Shown here: positions 62,627 to 64,000 of the stretch, in pieces | Numbering within the stretch: position 1 is the stretch's first letter | Layout of the letters: the number at the start of each line of letters is the position of its first letter | From: Bacteroidota bacterium | GTDB lineage: Bacteria; Bacteroidota; Bacteroidia; Chitinophagales; Saprospiraceae | DNA: 64,000 nucleotides | Reading direction: 5' to 3' | NCBI GenBank assembly: GCA_024743405.1 | Contig: JANSWP010000020.1 | Location: 22,492 to 86,491, forward strand | Made by a program: the position numbers and the translations under genes | The notes under the pieces: model-generated | The model's input: only the letters and a program-made list of their open reading frames with translations | What the model was told of the DNA's origin: nothing | Database searches by the model: none

Positions 62627-63793
62627 ATGAGATTATTCACTTTAGCGTTGATGCTCTTTGTTGGGACATCACAAATATTTTCTCAGGGCATAGAATTTTT
62701 TCAGGGAACTTGGGATGAGGCTTTAGCTCTTGCAAAAGAAAAAGACAAAATTATTTTTGTTGATGCCTTTGCTGTTTGGTGTGGACCTTGTAAACGGATG
62801 GCAAAAAATGTATTTACTCAAGAAAAAGTTGGAGATTTTTATAATTCCAATTTTATTAATGTGAAGCTTGATATGGAAAGGGGAGAAGGATTGAAGTTTC
62901 GTCAAAAATATCCTGTTGGGGCATTTCCGACTTTATTCTATATTGATTATACGGGTGAAGTTGTGAAACAAGTAAGAGGTGCACAACAAGCAGATCCTTT
63001 GATTCAACTAGGTAGTTCTGTTTTAAAAAGTATAGATCGAAGTGGTCAGTATGCGGAAGAATATGAAAAAGGGAATCGGAACCCAGAGTTGGTTTACAAA
63101 TATGTTCAATCCTTGAATAAGGCTGGAAAATCAAGTTTAAAAGTGTCAAATGAATATTTTCGAGATGATCGCGATATGACAAATGAATTAAATATTCAAC
63201 TTTTATTTGAATCTACAGTTGCAGCGGATTCTCGAATTTTTGATTTGTTTGCTAAAAATTATATAGCTATTGGAAAAGTTAAAGGACTCCAAGCAGTAAA
63301 CGAAAGAGTATTAATGGCGTGCTCAAAAACAGCAAGTAAGGCAATTGAATTTCAGACTTTGGAATTATTAGAAGAAGCAAAAGAGAAAATGGAAAAGTAT
63401 TATCCTGCTCGAGCAGATAAATTTGGTTTGGAAAATGATATGGCTTATTTCCGAAAGATTGGTGATCATAAAAGCTTTTTGAAATCATGCCAAGCTTATT
63501 CTAAAAGAATAGCTAAGGGAAATGCTAAATCACTAAATGATTTGGCTGGTCAAATCCAAATGAGTTTTGGTGAGGATGAAAAATGCATGAAGATGGCAGA
63601 AAAATATGCAAAGGAGGCTGCCGAAAAAGGTGGGCTTTATAATTACTGGTTGACTTATGCAACTATCTTGAAACACAATAATAAAAATGATGATGCTAAA
63701 AAAGCAGCTAATAAATCTTTAGAACTGGCAAAAGAAGCGGGTAAAGGGGCGGAAAGTATTGTTCAAAGATTTCTTAGAACTTTAGAAAGTTAA
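62627..63793 (+). CDS. Exported thioredoxin-fold protein with helical C-terminal domain
   Basis: A 388-residue protein with a signal peptide (1-20, ending FSQG). A thioredoxin domain (about 22-140) has the active site WCGPC (Cys52, Cys55) and the cis-proline block VGAFPTLFYID. The remaining 250 residues are helical and TPR-like. Domain order and size fit periplasmic thioredoxin-like reductases of Bacteroidota. It probably reduces or folds exported proteins. A strong terminator follows. Confidence 0.9.
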   Translation: MRLFTLALMLFVGTSQIFSQGIEFFQGTWDEALALAKEKDKIIFVDAFAVWCGPCKRMAKNVFTQEKVGDFYNSNFINVKLDMERGEGLKFRQKYPVGAFPTLFYIDYTGEVVKQVRGAQQADPLIQLGSSVLKSIDRSGQYAEEYEKGNRNPELVYKYVQSLNKAGKSSLKVSNEYFRDDRDMTNELNIQLLFESTVAADSRIFDLFAKNYIAIGKVKGLQAVNERVLMACSKTASKAIEFQTLELLEEAKEKMEKYYPARADKFGLENDMAYFRKIGDHKSFLKSCQAYSKRIAKGNAKSLNDLAGQIQMSFGEDEKCMKMAEKYAKEAAEKGGLYNYWLTYATILKHNNKNDDAKKAANKSLELAKEAGKGAESIVQRFLRTLES

Positions 63794-63811
63794 AAAACAA
63801 AACCTATCTAT

Positions 63812-63850
63812 AAAAAAGGTGGTATCGTTGACTCGGTGCCACCTTTTTTT
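63812..63850 (+). terminator. Terminator after the thioredoxin-fold gene
   Basis: An 11-bp stem (63812-63822 with 63839-63849) around a 16-base loop, with an A-run on one side and a T-run on the other. It lies 19 bases after the stop. Confidence 0.85.
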
Positions 63851-63863
63851 AAAACTAAGTAAG

Positions 63864-64000
63864 TGCTTGGACAGAAATAAGTTCCATATTTGACGAAAAC
63901 TATTTTTTTGCCAGACGAGGCAAAAAGCACAGGCATATCCTTAGATATGGCGAGTATTTTTAACGAAATATGGTGAAAAAATAGTCCGTCATAATATGTG
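63864..64000. repeat. Inverted-repeat element (family member C, cut by window end)
   Basis: A diverged relative of the 58533 element in the same orientation. GAGGCAAAA (63917-63925) and AGTATTTTTAACG (63953-63965) are both present with the same spacing. The apical hairpin is ATATC-ctta-GATAT, where the 55704 copy has ATACC/GGTAT. The arm bases around 63887-63911 pair with 63968-63998, so the element continues past base 64000. Confidence 0.7.

Overview
The window is A+T-rich DNA from a member of the Bacteroidota, most likely an aerobic, probably marine relative of the Saprospiria. Four lines of evidence support this. Several secreted proteins carry type IX secretion C-terminal signals (type A on the haem peroxidase and PDZ protein, type B 'gliding motility-associated' on the 2494-residue protein), and a GldH lipoprotein is present. 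A TonB receptor is paired with a DUF4249 lipoprotein. Promoter boxes have the Bacteroidota form TAnnTTTG. A COX15-type haem A synthase implies an aa3/caa3-type oxidase. Almost every gene is chromosomal housekeeping or envelope biology; I see no prophage, CRISPR array, transposase or rRNA.

Layout. 0-3 kb: the end of a molybdenum cofactor cluster (moeA partial, moaA), then mevalonate diphosphate decarboxylase and a rhodanese lipoprotein. 3-6.5 kb: TonB receptor with DUF4249 partner. 6.6-14 kb: recJ, a secreted animal-type haem peroxidase, two divergent ECF sigma factors (one with a putative anti-sigma and a CpxP/ZraP-like protein), and a PqqB-like lipoprotein. 14.1-14.6 kb: a self-contained transcription unit with promoter, two tandem tRNA-like RNAs and a terminator. 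14.8-27.3 kb: creatininase-family enzyme, a PorE-like TPR/beta-propeller protein ending in a SPOR-like domain, purN, an MFS transporter, an HD phosphohydrolase, a sugar nucleotidyltransferase, a polyferredoxin/flavoprotein redox pair, gmk and yicC. 27.7-31 kb: HU, a TPR lipoprotein, a 31-residue mS38/COX24-like protein and RNase G/E. 31-44.5 kb: glycosyltransferase, pth, a membrane patatin, M16 peptidase, TonB, a radical SAM enzyme, a pseudouridine synthase, a PDZ protein and a coiled-coil/pentapeptide protein. 44.7-52.2 kb: one giant cell-surface protein. 52.3-64 kb: fused isobutyryl-CoA mutase, haem A synthase, SRAP protease, ComM, gldH, GH25 lysozyme, a TPR lipoprotein and a thioredoxin-fold protein.

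The most unusual feature is the pair of tRNA-like genes at 14160-14521. They keep canonical tRNA acceptor, D, anticodon and T arms, but about 75 nt stand where the variable arm should be. That insert can form crossing helices (a pseudoknot), and one of them shows a compensatory base-pair change between the two copies. A second undescribed layer is a family of 166-198 bp inverted-repeat elements (40055, 55704, 58533, 63864). They share short core motifs while their terminal arms have diverged and stayed self-complementary; a possible fifth, more distant element lies at 22349. Both need database and folding checks that could not be run here.
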